Positions 1-10,541 of a stretch of 64,000 nucleotides of DNA are shown here, one piece after another (position 1 is the stretch's first letter; every line of letters begins with the position of its first letter). Below the pieces are notes generated by a model. It saw nothing but the letters and a program-made list of their open reading frames with translations. It ran no database searches and was not told the origin of the DNA. A program made the position numbers and the translations under genes. The stretch comes from Hevea brasiliensis (Eukaryota; Streptophyta; Magnoliopsida; Malpighiales; Euphorbiaceae): contig NC_079505.1 of assembly GCF_030052815.1 (NCBI RefSeq), positions 74,992,668-75,056,667 on the forward strand, in the 5' to 3' direction.

Positions 1-582
1 CATTTTCCGGATTATCCTCTTGAGATTTTTGTTTGCAGCTTCCACAGCTCCATTCATCTGGGGACGGTATGGGGAGGAATTGAGATGTCGGATTCTGTAT
101 TGATCACATAATTCCCGAATCTTTGGACCATTCAAGTTCTTAGCATTATCAGTGACAATTTCATTCGGGAGACCGTGCCGGCAGATGATGTTGTTCTTGA
201 GGAATTTAAGAAATGTATTCTATGTGATGTGAGCATAAGACGTCGCCTCGACCCACTTGGAGAAGTAGTCGATGGCTACAAGGATGAATCTGTGCCCATT
301 AGACGCCTTGGGATTGATGGGACCGATCACATCGATGCCCCACATTGCAAAAGGCCATGGTGAGACGAGGTTGAACAACTTGTGAGGTGGCACATTTATT
401 GGATCGGCATAGATCTGACACTTATGGCATTTTCGGAAATACTCGATGCAATCCTTTTCCATGGTGGTCCAAAAATACCCTCGTCGCATAATTTGCTTAG
501 CCATCATGTGCCCATTGGCATGGGTTGCACAATTTCCCTCATGAGTCTCGAAAAGGATTTTCCTTGCCTCCTTTGCCTCCCT
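1..582 (-). pseudogene. Ty3/gypsy integrase, interrupted, incomplete at left edge
   Basis: In frame with the RT ORF to its right but separated by TGA at 583-585. The zinc-binding N-terminus is visible: a His pair around THANGH and the CHKC pair. The catalytic core follows, with the first Asp in WGIDVIGP, the second in a VTDN context (near 150) and the Glu in a GAVEAAN context (near 40). A TAG at 220-222 lies between the first and second catalytic acid, so no complete integrase can be made without readthrough. The domain runs off the left edge. Family assignment is firm; whether any product is made is doubtful. Confidence 0.88.
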
Positions 583-2920
583 TCATCTCAACAGTTCACC
601 GTTGGACCCTCTCTTGTATAGGACTTCCCCACTGGGGAAGCATCCCAATGCTAATCTTTGAATCATCCTCTTTTCGTTTCGGTTTGCCCCTGAAGGGAAT
701 TCTCTGGTTCTGCAGTAGACCAGGATGTCATGATACCAAGGTTTTCCATCGGGCTCTTCTTCAATCATGAAGCAATAAGCTGGCTCACTTCTTGCTTTAA
801 TCCTCAATACTTGAGTTGTCTGCCCTTCATCGATTTGAGCCATAACGGCTAGAGTGGCTAAGGCATCAGCAAATTGATTCTTGTCCCGACTAAGGTGAGT
901 GAAAGAGATCTCTTCGAATTTTTCAGTCAGCTCCAGTAAGTACTTCTGGTATGGGATCAGCTTCGGATCTTTGGTTTGCCATTCTCCTTTGACTTGATAA
1001 ATTATCAGAGCTGAGTCTCCATACACTTCCAGCTTTCTGATTTTCATCTCGATAGCAGCTTGTAGACCCATTACACAAGCTTCATACTCTGCGACATTGT
1101 TGGTACAGTCAAACCTCAACTTGACAGCTATCGGAAAGTGTTTTCCATCCGGGGATACCAATACAGCTCCGATTCCATTTCCGGATAAATTGACAGCTCC
1201 GTCGAAATACATTTTCCACACATCGGCTGGCCCCCCTTCTTCGCAGTCTACTTCATTAATGTGCTCATCAGGGAACTCAAAATCCAGAGCTTCGTAATCC
1301 TGAATAGGATTTTTTGCTAGGAGATCAGCAATCACGCTACCTTTCACCGCTTTCCGGGTCATATAGACTATATCATATTGGGAGAGTATAACCTGCCACT
1401 TGGCTATCCTTCCTGGCACGAATGGGCTTTCGAATACGTATTTGATAGGATCCATCCTGGAGATGAGCCATGTCTTGTGATTCAACATATAGTGCTTGAG
1501 GCGATTTGCTGTCCAAGCTAACGCGCAACAAGTCTTTTCTAAGAAAGAGTATCTTGACTCACAATCATTGAACTTCTTGCTTAGGTAATAAATAGCCCTC
1601 TCTTTTTGGCCGGTATCATCATGTTGTCCCAAAACACATCCCATCGAATTCTGTTGGACTGCCATATACAGGATCAGAGGCCTCCCTGCCACGGGTGGAA
1701 CCAACACTGGTGGGTTGGTCAAGTATTGCTTAATTTTCTCAAAAGCCTCTTGGCAACCTGAATCCCATTGAGTGGTGTTGTTCTTTCGGAGCAGTCTAAA
1801 AATAGGCTCGGCCTTAGCGGTGAGATTGGAAATAAATCTTGAAATGTAGTTCAACTTTCCCAGAAAACTGCGCACCTCCCTTTCTGTTTTTGGGGATGGC
1901 ATTTCTTGAATAGCCCGAACTTTGTCTGGATCTACCTCTATTCCTCTTTCGCTTACTATAAATCCCAACAACTTTCCCGATCTAGCTCCGAATATGCATT
2001 TAGCAGGGTTCAATTTCAGCTGGTATTTCCTGAGCCTTTCGAATACCCTCCTCATTACCTGTACATGGCTTTCTTTTCCTTTGGATTTAATGATCATATC
2101 ATCCACATACACTTCCACCTCTTTATGCATCATATCATGGAATAATGTGACCATTGCACGCTGGTAGGTAGCACCAGCATTCTTCAACCCGAAAGGCATA
2201 ACCCGATAGCAAAACACTCCCCATTGAGTGATGAAAGCAGTCTTATCCTTGTCTTCCTCGTCCATCGGGATCTGATTACACCCTGATGCCCCATCAATAC
2301 ACGAACAACTGCCCAATCCCGCAGCATTGTCAACTAACACATCAATGTGAGGGAGAGGGAAATCGTCTTTCAAGCTTGCTTTATTAAGATCCCTGTAGTC
2401 AACGCACACTCTGACTCTCCCGTCCTTCTTCATTACCGGGACGACGTTAGCCACCCATTGGGGATATTTGACCACTTCCAGGAACCCAGCGTCATACTGT
2501 TTCTTGACTTCATCCCGAACTTTGAGCAGTGTGTCGAGATTCATTCTCCTTAACTTCTGCTTCACAGGGACTGTCCCCGGAATTAGGGGAATTTTGTGCG
2601 TTACTATTTGGGGGTCCAAACCGACCATATCATCATAGCTCCAGGAAAATACGTCGAGGAATTCTCTCAGCAAACTGATCATATCTCCCAATTCTTCACT
2701 CTCCACTACCTTGAGTTCCCTTTTTACTTCTTCTGTGCCTAAGTTTACGGTATGTGTTTCATCTCCACAGGGCACTAGGGAGGGTTCATCCTTTTCACTG
2801 CTTTCTTGTGCAAGGTCTTCCTCAGAATCACTTGAAGTAATGGCAGTTATGGGGATTTCAAAATTAACCAGAGGAATTTCTGAGTCTATTGGATTATTAG
2901 GTGTTGATTGATGGATGGTC
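583..2920 (-). CDS. Reverse transcriptase - RNase H - archaeal-type RNase H (second pol exon)
   Basis: Open from the predicted splice acceptor at 2920 to TGA at 583-585, about 778 codons. The listed first codon at 2773-2775 is GTG, not ATG, and the frame stays open upstream, which fits an exon rather than an independent ORF. RT motifs are visible: CIDGASG with the first catalytic Asp, VMPFGLKNAGATYQ, and YVDD with the two other Asp. The first RNase H-like region reads LYMAV where an acidic residue is expected, so it looks like a degenerate connection domain. The second RNase H has the four acidic positions in order: YFDGA, NVAEYEA, YGDSALI, NQFADALA. That dual arrangement is diagnostic of the Tat lineage. 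The product copies element RNA to DNA and removes the RNA strand. Confidence 0.92.
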
Positions 2921-3103
2921 CTGAATGAATAAAAATAGAATATATTATAAGGATGGAATTCAAAAGGAACGAAAAAGAGAATTGGATTTAAAATGCGCTA
3001 TTAATTCATTAACGTTTATGCCATAAGAAAAAGGTCCATTTACAGTTTTACACTTGTCACCATGGACAAAATGATCAAGTGTTGATAACCAAAGGTACTT
3101 TAC
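2921..3103 (-). other. Predicted GT-AG intron between protease and RT
   Basis: On the minus strand a strong donor, GTAAAGTACC, starts at 3103. A pyrimidine-rich acceptor, TTTTTATTCATTCAG, ends at 2921. Removing the 183 nt deletes the protease stop codon (TAA at 3100-3102) and joins GA to G, giving an uninterrupted protease-RT frame. An intron at this place is established for Ogre elements; the exact borders here are read from sequence and not tested. The length is a multiple of three, so the frame is the same on both sides and the intron's own stop decides between a protease-ending and a full pol product. Confidence 0.78.
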
Positions 3104-4599
3104 TCGAAATTGAGTACAGGGATGTCCTCTGCCGTCCAGTTGTCTAGTTCTTGCCCCTCAGCTATCGGTGAGACTAGAGCTTCATACAAGGAATCGGAAT
3201 GGATGACACCAATGGATGGTTCATCGGGCGATTCTTCTACCTCTGCCGGATTTTCAATGACCGTCTTAGTGAAGACTTCCGTGATTCTAGGGACTACCTT
3301 CCTTATTCCCACTTCCTGGTCGAACCTCTGATCCCGAAGTCTGTTCCTCATCCAGAATCGCCCATCCATGAGGGCGTCTTCCTCATAACCCAAACCGCAG
3401 CGGCCTACCTTCTGGATAGCCGGTATAGGTTCAACAATCCCTTGTAATGCAGTGCCTAGCCCCTTGCCTTCTTCGTACCCATTCTTTAACATCACCTTGG
3501 CTACCATAGCCATAGCCCCTTCACTTCTTGAGATGGTCTCTTGTAATTCGAGGGCTTGGAAGGAGCTTTCCAATGACTCCTCAGCTGCCTCCACATAGGG
3601 AAGTGATTGTGGCTTGGTGACTAGTAAGGCCTCCTCTCCTTTTACTATGATGATTTTGCCGTCCATAATATATTTGATCTTTTGGTGCAAAGTTGAAGGA
3701 ACGGCATTCGCAGAATGGATCCAAGGTCTTCCCAATAGCATAGTGTAGGCCGGCTCAATGTTCATCACCTGAAACGTGACATTGAAAGTACATGCACCGA
3801 CTTGGATTGGCAAGTCAATGTCTCCCAGCACTTCTCTCCTCATACCATCGAAGGCTCTCACCACCATAGCACTCTGACGTATATCAGATTGGTCAACCGG
3901 CAGCCTAGCCAAGGTGGTATTAGGCAGTACATTAAGAGCTGACCCGTTATCAATAAGTACCTTGGCTACTATACAACCTTTACACTTCACTGTTACATGC
4001 AGAGCCTTAGTGTGCCTTAAACCCGCAGGGTCTATCTCGTCCTCCGAGAAAGTAACAAAACTGGATGCCTGTATTTGTCCCACTATTTTCTCAAACTGCC
4101 CCGGAGTAATGTCGGGGTTTACAAAGGCCTGATCCAGGATTCTCTGCAAGGCTTGTCGGTGTACTTCTGAACTCAAGATCAGCGATAACAGCGAAATTCG
4201 GGCAGGCATTTTTCTCAACTGCTCCACCACATCATATTCACTTTGTTTCATTATTTGGAGCAGCAGCTCCTCCTCTTCTTTGTGCTCAGCAGACTCTACT
4301 TTTTCTGTCTTTTCAACCTCCTCTTCAGTGTTCTTCAGTGACTCTCCCATTTTTACTTTCCCTTTTCTCTTTTCTCTTTCTTCGTTACTGTAACACCTCC
4401 CACTTCGAGTTATGAACTCGACCTCTTGCTCAAGGGAGGAGGGCTTTGTGGTAGTGACGGGTCGGGGATCAACTTGGGGAGTAGCACTGGTGGCAGGTCC
4501 AGCATAAGTCATCTGAAAGTGTGCATGAGGAGTGAAACATGGTTTTGGTGGTGCTGGAGGTGAGACCAGATTAGGAGCTGATGTACTGCTTGATGCTCC
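3104..4599 (-). CDS. Retroviral-type aspartic protease with G-patch domain (first pol exon)
   Basis: In the same frame as gag, directly after the gag stop at 4600-4602; the first ATG in this stretch is at 4510-4512. A low-complexity acidic leader precedes the protease, whose active-site motif is LIDNGSALNVLP (DNGS instead of DTGS, usual for Tat elements). GRPWIHSA marks the second half. Downstream the segment KNGYEEGKGLGTALQGI ... GRCGLGYE is a G-patch, an RNA-binding module known after protease in Ogre-like elements. The unspliced frame ends at TAA 3100-3102 and the predicted donor overlaps the last codon. It should process the gag-pol precursor. Confidence 0.87.
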
Positions 4600-6915
4600 T
4601 TAGGTAAAGACTTGGAAATTATAGTTCCAAGGTATGGCATGGGTGTTGGTTATAGGGAGCTGAGATGGGGCTCGGATAACTGTTATTGGCGGCGAGGTTA
4701 CTGGGGGTGAGAAGGTGATTCTGGGTTTAGAGGTAGAAGCATTCTGGCTGTATCTAGTCGTGTTCACTCCCTCTTCCGTCTTCAACCTTGTCTGGCATCT
4801 CAGAACTTTGAGAGATAACAAGTTCCGAACCTCTTGCCTGAATTCCTCACAACCCTGCAGCTCATGATCAGCTGCCCCTCCATGGTAAGGACACCCCGTA
4901 CCTTCTTCCGATCCCGTTTCTTGAGGGCAAAGGTAGCCTTCCCTCATTGCCATAGCAAAAATTTCCTTAAAGTAAGGAACCAGCTTGTCTACTTCCAGCA
5001 TTGATCCTTCTCCATCAGGCTCTATCTTGTTTACACCACTGCCCACATTATGGTTAGGCAGTGGGTTTGAGGTAACATTAGGGAGGGAACCATTCCCCTC
5101 AATTTTCAGCCACCCGTTCCGGATTAAGGCATGCACTCTTCCCCTGAGTGCTCCGCAGTTGTCGGTTGAGTGCCCCTGTGCCCCTCCATGATACTCACAA
5201 CGAGCAGTGGTATCATACCACCTGGGGTATGGAGGCTGGATCGGGTCTAGGGGAACTGGTACAATTTGGTTTATACCGACAAGGTATCGGTATATTTCAC
5301 TGAGTGGGAGGGGAAGAGGTGGATCCGGGTTTCTTGGGGGTCTTGGGTTGTTCTGTGGTGGTCTTGGTTGAGCAGGAGGAGGAGGCGGTCTTGGTTGATA
5401 ATTTGTAGGTGGGGGATATTGTGGGCGCGGGTGTGGATAATTTGGGAAAGGAGGTGGGATATTTGCGATTGTTTGGCCGTGAGGGGGAGGATATGGCCGA
5501 TAATTGTTTTGAGGGGATGGGGAATAATTGTTTTGACGGGTGACAGAATGCACATCACCCTCCTTTTTCTTGCCAAAGCTGGCAGCCTTCTTTGCAGGGT
5601 TTTCAGCCAACTCCTGCAGTCGTCCCATTCTTAAGTTGGCCTCTATTCTTTCACCAGCCTGTATAATGTCAGAGAAACTGTTGGAAGTGTTCCCAATCAT
5701 CAAATTGAAATAGGGGGCTTTCAAAGTCTCGATGAACAGAGAGCATAGCTCATTATCGGTCACCGGAGGGTGTACTTCCGCCGCCTTTTCTCTCCATCTC
5801 TGGGCGTACTCCTTGAAGCTTTCCCTGTCCTTCTGCACCAGGTTTTGAAGATCCCTCCTTGTGGGGGCCACATCGCAGTTAAATTTGTACTGCTTTAAGA
5901 AGGCATCAGCTAAATCCTTCCAGGAGCGCAGTTTGCTCCTGTCCAACTGAATACACCACCTCAGGGCCGCCCCGGAGAGGCTCTCATGAAAGAAGTGGAC
6001 CAACAGCCTATCATCCTCTGTCAGAGCAGACATCTTAGCGATATAGGTGGCCAAGTGAATACGAGGATCTGAATTCCCTGTGTACTTGTCGAAATCAGGG
6101 ACCTTGAACTTAGGTGGCACCACCACATCTGGCACTAATCTTAGTGATGCCACGTCGACCGAACCATACATGTTCAGCCCCTCTATTGCTCTCAGTCTCT
6201 CTTCTAGAGCAGATAGTTTCTCGTTTTCTTTCATCTTATTTTCCCCTCCTACTGCATGATATGCTCCTCCGGCCGGGAGCTGAGGGGTGGAGTAAACTGG
6301 AGGGATTAGGATTGGAGGGTGAGGCTCGGTATTTGAGACAGCCGGGTAATAAGAGAAAGGCAGGTCATTATTCATGGTGACCGGATTGACAGTGACTGTC
6401 GGGTCTGGGATAGGTGATTGAAAGGTGAAAGAAGTTGAAGCTTGGTGCGGATCATTTGTCGTAGGTGGTGGTGGAGGCAATGGTAAGTTAGGCTCTGCTG
6501 TGGGTTTATTCTGGGACATTTCCCTCATTAATCTCATAAGTTCTGAGACCTGATCCTTCAATTCGGAAACCTGCCCCTGTAGGTTCTGTACTTGTTCCTG
6601 ATCTTCCATTATCTTCTTTGTTCGAGATCTTGTTAAGTACACTCGCTTGGGTTGAACCGTGTGCTTGGTCGGACTTGCCTTGTTTGAAGCAATGTTGATT
6701 TCCTGTAAGGGGATAAAAGAAAATTTTAAATGAATTTTGAATTTTGCGAAGAAACTAAAAGTCCTGGTCTGGACGAAGGATACAATGGCATTTGGGAGCC
6801 GAAATGAAATCTGGGAAAGGATAATTGCATCAACTTTATTATGGCATCGTTCGATAGTCTGACTGTGAATGACTGGATTGAATGCGCATTTATGATACCT
6901 GTCCATATAGCGCAC
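4600..6915 (-). CDS. Gag capsid polyprotein of the Ogre/Tat element
   Basis: Up to 771 residues, but the likely start is an internal ATG at 6607-6609 (residue 103): the sequence before it is hydrophobic and irregular, while MEDQEQVQNLQGQVSEL opens a coiled coil typical of the family. A proline-rich linker is followed by the Retrotrans_gag core, roughly residues 275-440, with FFHESLSGAALRW and FNLMIGN. Two CX2HX5HX4C zinc knuckles follow, CEYHGGAQGHSTDNC and CPYHGGAADHELQGC, which are expected to bind the element RNA. A TAA at 4600-4602 separates gag from the protease in the same frame; it may be a decayed Gln codon or a programmed stop, and sequence alone does not decide. Confidence 0.88.
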   Translation of the reverse strand: MRYMDRYHKCAFNPVIHSQTIERCHNKVDAIILSQISFRLPNAIVSFVQTRTFSFFAKFKIHLKFSFIPLQEINIASNKASPTKHTVQPKRVYLTRSRTKKIMEDQEQVQNLQGQVSELKDQVSELMRLMREMSQNKPTAEPNLPLPPPPPTTNDPHQASTSFTFQSPIPDPTVTVNPVTMNNDLPFSYYPAVSNTEPHPPILIPPVYSTPQLPAGGAYHAVGGENKMKENEKLSALEERLRAIEGLNMYGSVDVASLRLVPDVVVPPKFKVPDFDKYTGNSDPRIHLATYIAKMSALTEDDRLLVHFFHESLSGAALRWCIQLDRSKLRSWKDLADAFLKQYKFNCDVAPTRRDLQNLVQKDRESFKEYAQRWREKAAEVHPPVTDNELCSLFIETLKAPYFNLMIGNTSNSFSDIIQAGERIEANLRMGRLQELAENPAKKAASFGKKKEGDVHSVTRQNNYSPSPQNNYRPYPPPHGQTIANIPPPFPNYPHPRPQYPPPTNYQPRPPPPPAQPRPPQNNPRPPRNPDPPLPLPLSEIYRYLVGINQIVPVPLDPIQPPYPRWYDTTARCEYHGGAQGHSTDNCGALRGRVHALIRNGWLKIEGNGSLPNVTSNPLPNHNVGSGVNKIEPDGEGSMLEVDKLVPYFKEIFAMAMREGYLCPQETGSEEGTGCPYHGGAADHELQGCEEFRQEVRNLLSLKVLRCQTRLKTEEGVNTTRYSQNASTSKPRITFSPPVTSPPITVIRAPSQLPITNTHAIPWNYNFQVFT

Positions 6916-7037
6916 TCAATTTTTCACATAACCCTAGCGAGGAAGTTCCTACGGGAGTCATATTATTCATTCACAAATTTGCTAAACAATGGTCCAAAAA
7001 TCATTTCATTAACTGAATAATGTGTACACCATATTCT

Positions 7038-8933
7038 TTACATCGGCCTAGGCTCTGGGAGATTCTTTATAATGAGATGACATTTTCTGAGATACTCATA
7101 TAACCTTTCTTCTTGTTTGGCAGGGTCGAATGCTTTCAGAGCGTATTCGGATTCAGGTAATAATTCTTGTTTTCCTTGTGCTACCGTTCTTTCTAGCTGG
7201 TCAACATTTTCTTTCAACTCTTGATAGAGAGCAACTTGTCTTTCCTTCCCTTTCCTTTCCTTAGCACACTCTTTCAAGATATCGTTGATGAGTAGTGCCT
7301 GTTCTTTCAATTCGAGCTTCTTCTTTTTGTTTTCTTGTTTGTACTCTTCAACGAGCACCTCTTGGTATTTCATCTTTTCCTGAAGCTTACTATTCTGTAC
7401 TTTCATTTCTTTGACCTCAGCTTGAAGAGAGTCTCTTTCCTTCTCCCAGTGTACCTCTTGCTCTTCGAACCCCATCCTTTCGGCCCTTGCCTCTTCCTTG
7501 AGTCTTCTCACTTTTCTTTTAAGTTTCTGCTGTTGGTCTTCCAACTGTTTTATTTGTTCTTGCAGTTGTGAGTTCTCGGTGTTTGCTTTTTGTAGTGAGT
7601 CATCCAGGCGATCATCAGCTTCTTCTAATAGGACGCTTTGGCGAGGGTTGCTGTCCTCGAATTCTACAGTTGAGTGTTCTCGGTCCCTGTCAGCTCTCCA
7701 TTTAAGATAATCGCCCGAGGCACTTGGGCCTTTAGGTGATCTCTCCATCAGAGTGATGTTTTCCCAAGACTTGCGAGCCATTTTCAACCCTTCCTCTTCC
7801 TTGAGCTCATGGTAGAAGTGACCTTGGTGGTATTCTTCAATGTTGATCACGGACTGTGTTGAGCCAAACTGCCTCATTACCAATGCCGGAGTGTAACTTG
7901 TGTATCCGGTTACTCCGATTAGGGACACCGACTGATTACCCCCCGTACCGATCAGAACGGGTTGGCCTGACGTCCACAGCTTCCTCCAACAGTAATTATG
8001 GCTATTGAAACTCAAAATCCGTTCCCACCACTGCTGTTCATTCTTCAGACTGATTACTAACCGGGTCATTCTCTCGATGGGAGGCTGGTCAAGGTACCAA
8101 GTCAATCCCTTTGTCTCCACGGGACACATGTGACTGATAATCCAGAGGTATAACAATTGAGAACAACACTTAATGGACCCTTTGCCCTGTTTTCTGCAGT
8201 ATGTAAGGGTTAACAGGGTCTCCGCAAGAATTGCCGGTATCGGATTGATCCCCTGCCTTTCTACCGTCCAAAATACCTCCACCGCGCTGCAAGTGATGAT
8301 TCCCAATGGCCCCGGGAACAAAATCAGACCATAGATTCCCAAGGCGAGTGCCACTGAAGCTTGATCCCACTGTTTCTCTTGGAGGTACTGATCTAACCGC
8401 TTCTCGAGGTATGTCTAATACCATCCATGCGTGTTCTCTTTGACTGTTTCTTTTGACTTCGCCTCCTTCGAAGGAATACCCAACAAATGTGTTAATCGTT
8501 TCCAGGTCTGCCTATGTTCGAGGTGTAGGTAGATCCGGTTCTGCAATGAGTAAGGAATCCCTAGTAATGCCTGATATTCTTCCATAGTGGGAACCGTATC
8601 AATGTCATTGAAAGAGAATACCCCGTACTTAGGATTCCAAACCGACAGCATGGCCTTTAATGCCGGGATTTGGACCTTGACTCGCATTAAGGTTGCAATC
8701 CTCCCGTACTTCTCTTCAAATCGTGCCTTGACCTGATCGGGAAGCGACCTCCATCCATTAGACAGACCCTCGAGACCGTTCATTCTGACCTCTATTTTAT
8801 TCAGATCTAATGAAGGTAGTGAGCTAGCATGTGCCTTGGAAACATCATTTTGCGAGGGTACCGGACTATGAGCTGATTTGGACCAAAGTTTAGCATTCTG
8901 AACCTTTTCTGCCGACTGACTCGAGGATGCCAT
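7038..8933 (-). pseudogene. ORF1 upstream of gag, DUF7745-like domain plus coiled coil, one internal stop
   Basis: One frame from ATG at 8931-8933 to TAA at 7038-7040, broken by a single TAG at 8415-8417. The N-terminal 400 or so residues carry a domain with the motifs LPDQVKARFEEKYG, VPTMEEYQALLGIP and GPLGII. I recognise it from memory as the plant-transposon domain catalogued as DUF7745. The last 200 residues are a long charged coiled coil rich in K, E, Q and L. An extra ORF in this position is established for Ogre elements and its function is unknown. The stop would arise from a Gln codon by one C-to-T change. Both halves remain otherwise open, suggesting recent inactivation. Confidence 0.8.
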
Positions 8934-9796
8934 GATAAAAATGATGCCTATCCTTTTACAGACTCTTGGTTTGGTAATGCCTGCGGGAAAACTCGTTAGC
9001 GAGATAAATTAGGGTAATTTTGAATCATACTGTTGACAGGGTGATACGTACACATTTATCAAAGTAGGAAAATGTGTAGGCGTTTTAGTAGAATTCAAGA
9101 TTACCCTCACAAAAATGAACAAAAGGAAATTAAAGCAGAACAGGGTAAGAGTAAGTATGCCCCTTTTTTGTCCTATAATAGGGAGACTCCTAATACCGGA
9201 TGAGCGCTACCTATTTGGATAGTTCTATCTTATAAGGTAGTTTACTACGGCTTTCAGCTATTGTGATAGTTTAGCTCAGGATCTAATTTTCTAAAAGCCA
9301 CAGGTTCCCAAATTGCCCCTACTGTAAACAGTAGAGCCCCATTCTACCGCCATGATATTGTCGGGAAAATTCCACGGGTATCACGGTGAATAGAACGAGT
9401 TTCAATTTGAGCAGAAGCCTTCACGGATACTAACGGGGTAAAACCCACGGGTACCGCTACATGACCCCCTCCTACTTTCCTAAAAGGGTAAGAAAGCCCG
9501 GGTATAGGACCAAAGTGTGTGAGGACATTGTGTGAGTGTTCAGTGTGTGAAGGGACACCTTTACCTCTTCCCAATTCAGGGGGATTTTATTCTTCCCATT
9601 TTTTCTTTTTCCCCTTTTTTTTGAAATGAAGAGCACTGTAGGAAATAGAACAGGCAAAACAAACAAAATAGTTAGCAGCAATAACAATAATTAACGTATA
9701 AAACATCGCTGAATGAGCCCATCTAACTATAATTTGATCTGACAAAATTAAATCTACTTTTGGACCACTAGACCGGGGTTAAGTCAGTCTTTATCA
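8934..9796 (-). other. 5' leader between primer site and ORF1
   Basis: About 860 bp with no convincing ORF. It lies between the primer site and the ORF1 start, so it is the untranslated leader of the element RNA and the expected home of packaging signals. I see no strong internal repeat. Confidence 0.7.
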
Positions 9797-9816
9797 GATC
9801 CCCAGTGGAGTCGCCA
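9797..9816 (-). other. tRNA-Arg primer binding site
   Basis: The plus strand reads GATCCCCAGTGGAGTCGCCA, which is the 3' end of a plant tRNA-Arg including the CCA tail; the minus strand is therefore the primer site for minus-strand DNA synthesis. Three bases separate it from the LTR end. Use of tRNA-Arg is typical of Ogre/Tat elements. Confidence 0.92.
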
Positions 9817-10210
9817 AGCTGTCGCAAGGGATTTTGCGGTCGCCTGGACGATCACTCACCGAAGTGGAAAAGAGTGAGGAGTCGCCACTTTAGTTTTGAG
9901 GGAAACTAAAGAAAACCATTTGGGAAGATAAATTAAAAAACGAAACCACTTCAAGACAGAGATTCTAGGTTCGGGGTCCGTAAACGGGTGGGGAAGGTGT
10001 TAGGCACCCCACCTCATCCCTTAATAAGGGTAAGTAGATTTAACTTTGCATTAGTTAGGAGGGCTTGAACGGACATGTTAATCCTTTTGTCAAAAGGAAA
10101 TTTTTAATTTTTCACTAAATTGGATCACCCAGATACATAAGTAAATGAGACAACCTTAGTGAGTTACTGTTGTATGTTAATTTTATTTTAAAGAAACATC
10201 TTATTAAAAT

Positions 10211-10541
10211 TTAATTTAAGAATTGGATAAGAACCTTTTTTCGAACTCTTTAATATTTATTAAAATTTGAGTTGAGACCGGATAAGAACTCTCCTCCGAT
10301 CTCTATTTGATATTTATTAAAATTTTGAGTTGAGATAGGATAAGAACTCTCCTCTGATCTTTATTTAATATTTATTAAAATTTTGAGTTGAGACCGGATA
10401 AGAACTCTCCTCCGATCTCTATTTAATGTTTATTAGAATTTTGAGTTGAGACTGGATAAGAACTCTCCTCCGATCTCTATTTAATGTTTATTAAAATTTC
10501 GAGTTGAGACCGGATAAGAACTCTCCTCCGATCTCTTTTAG
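10211..10541. repeat. 58-bp tandem array inside the Ogre LTR
   Basis: Five successive units begin at 10269, 10327, 10385, 10443 and 10501, exactly 58 bp apart, each opening GAGTTGAGAC followed by GGATAAGAACTCTCCTCCGA. A more diverged unit precedes them from about 10211, and the last is cut short. The array falls in the part of the LTR downstream of the TATA box in element orientation (R/U5 side). Confidence 0.9.

Noticed and set aside
583..585. TGA between RNase H and integrase as another C-to-T stop
   Set aside because: The frame position suggests a Cys codon before mutation, which is not a C-to-T change, so it was left out of the deamination argument.
9950..10030. tRNA-like GGTTCGGGGTCC in the Ogre LTR
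   Set aside because: No acceptor stem or D-arm partner; it is part of the conserved Ogre LTR end.
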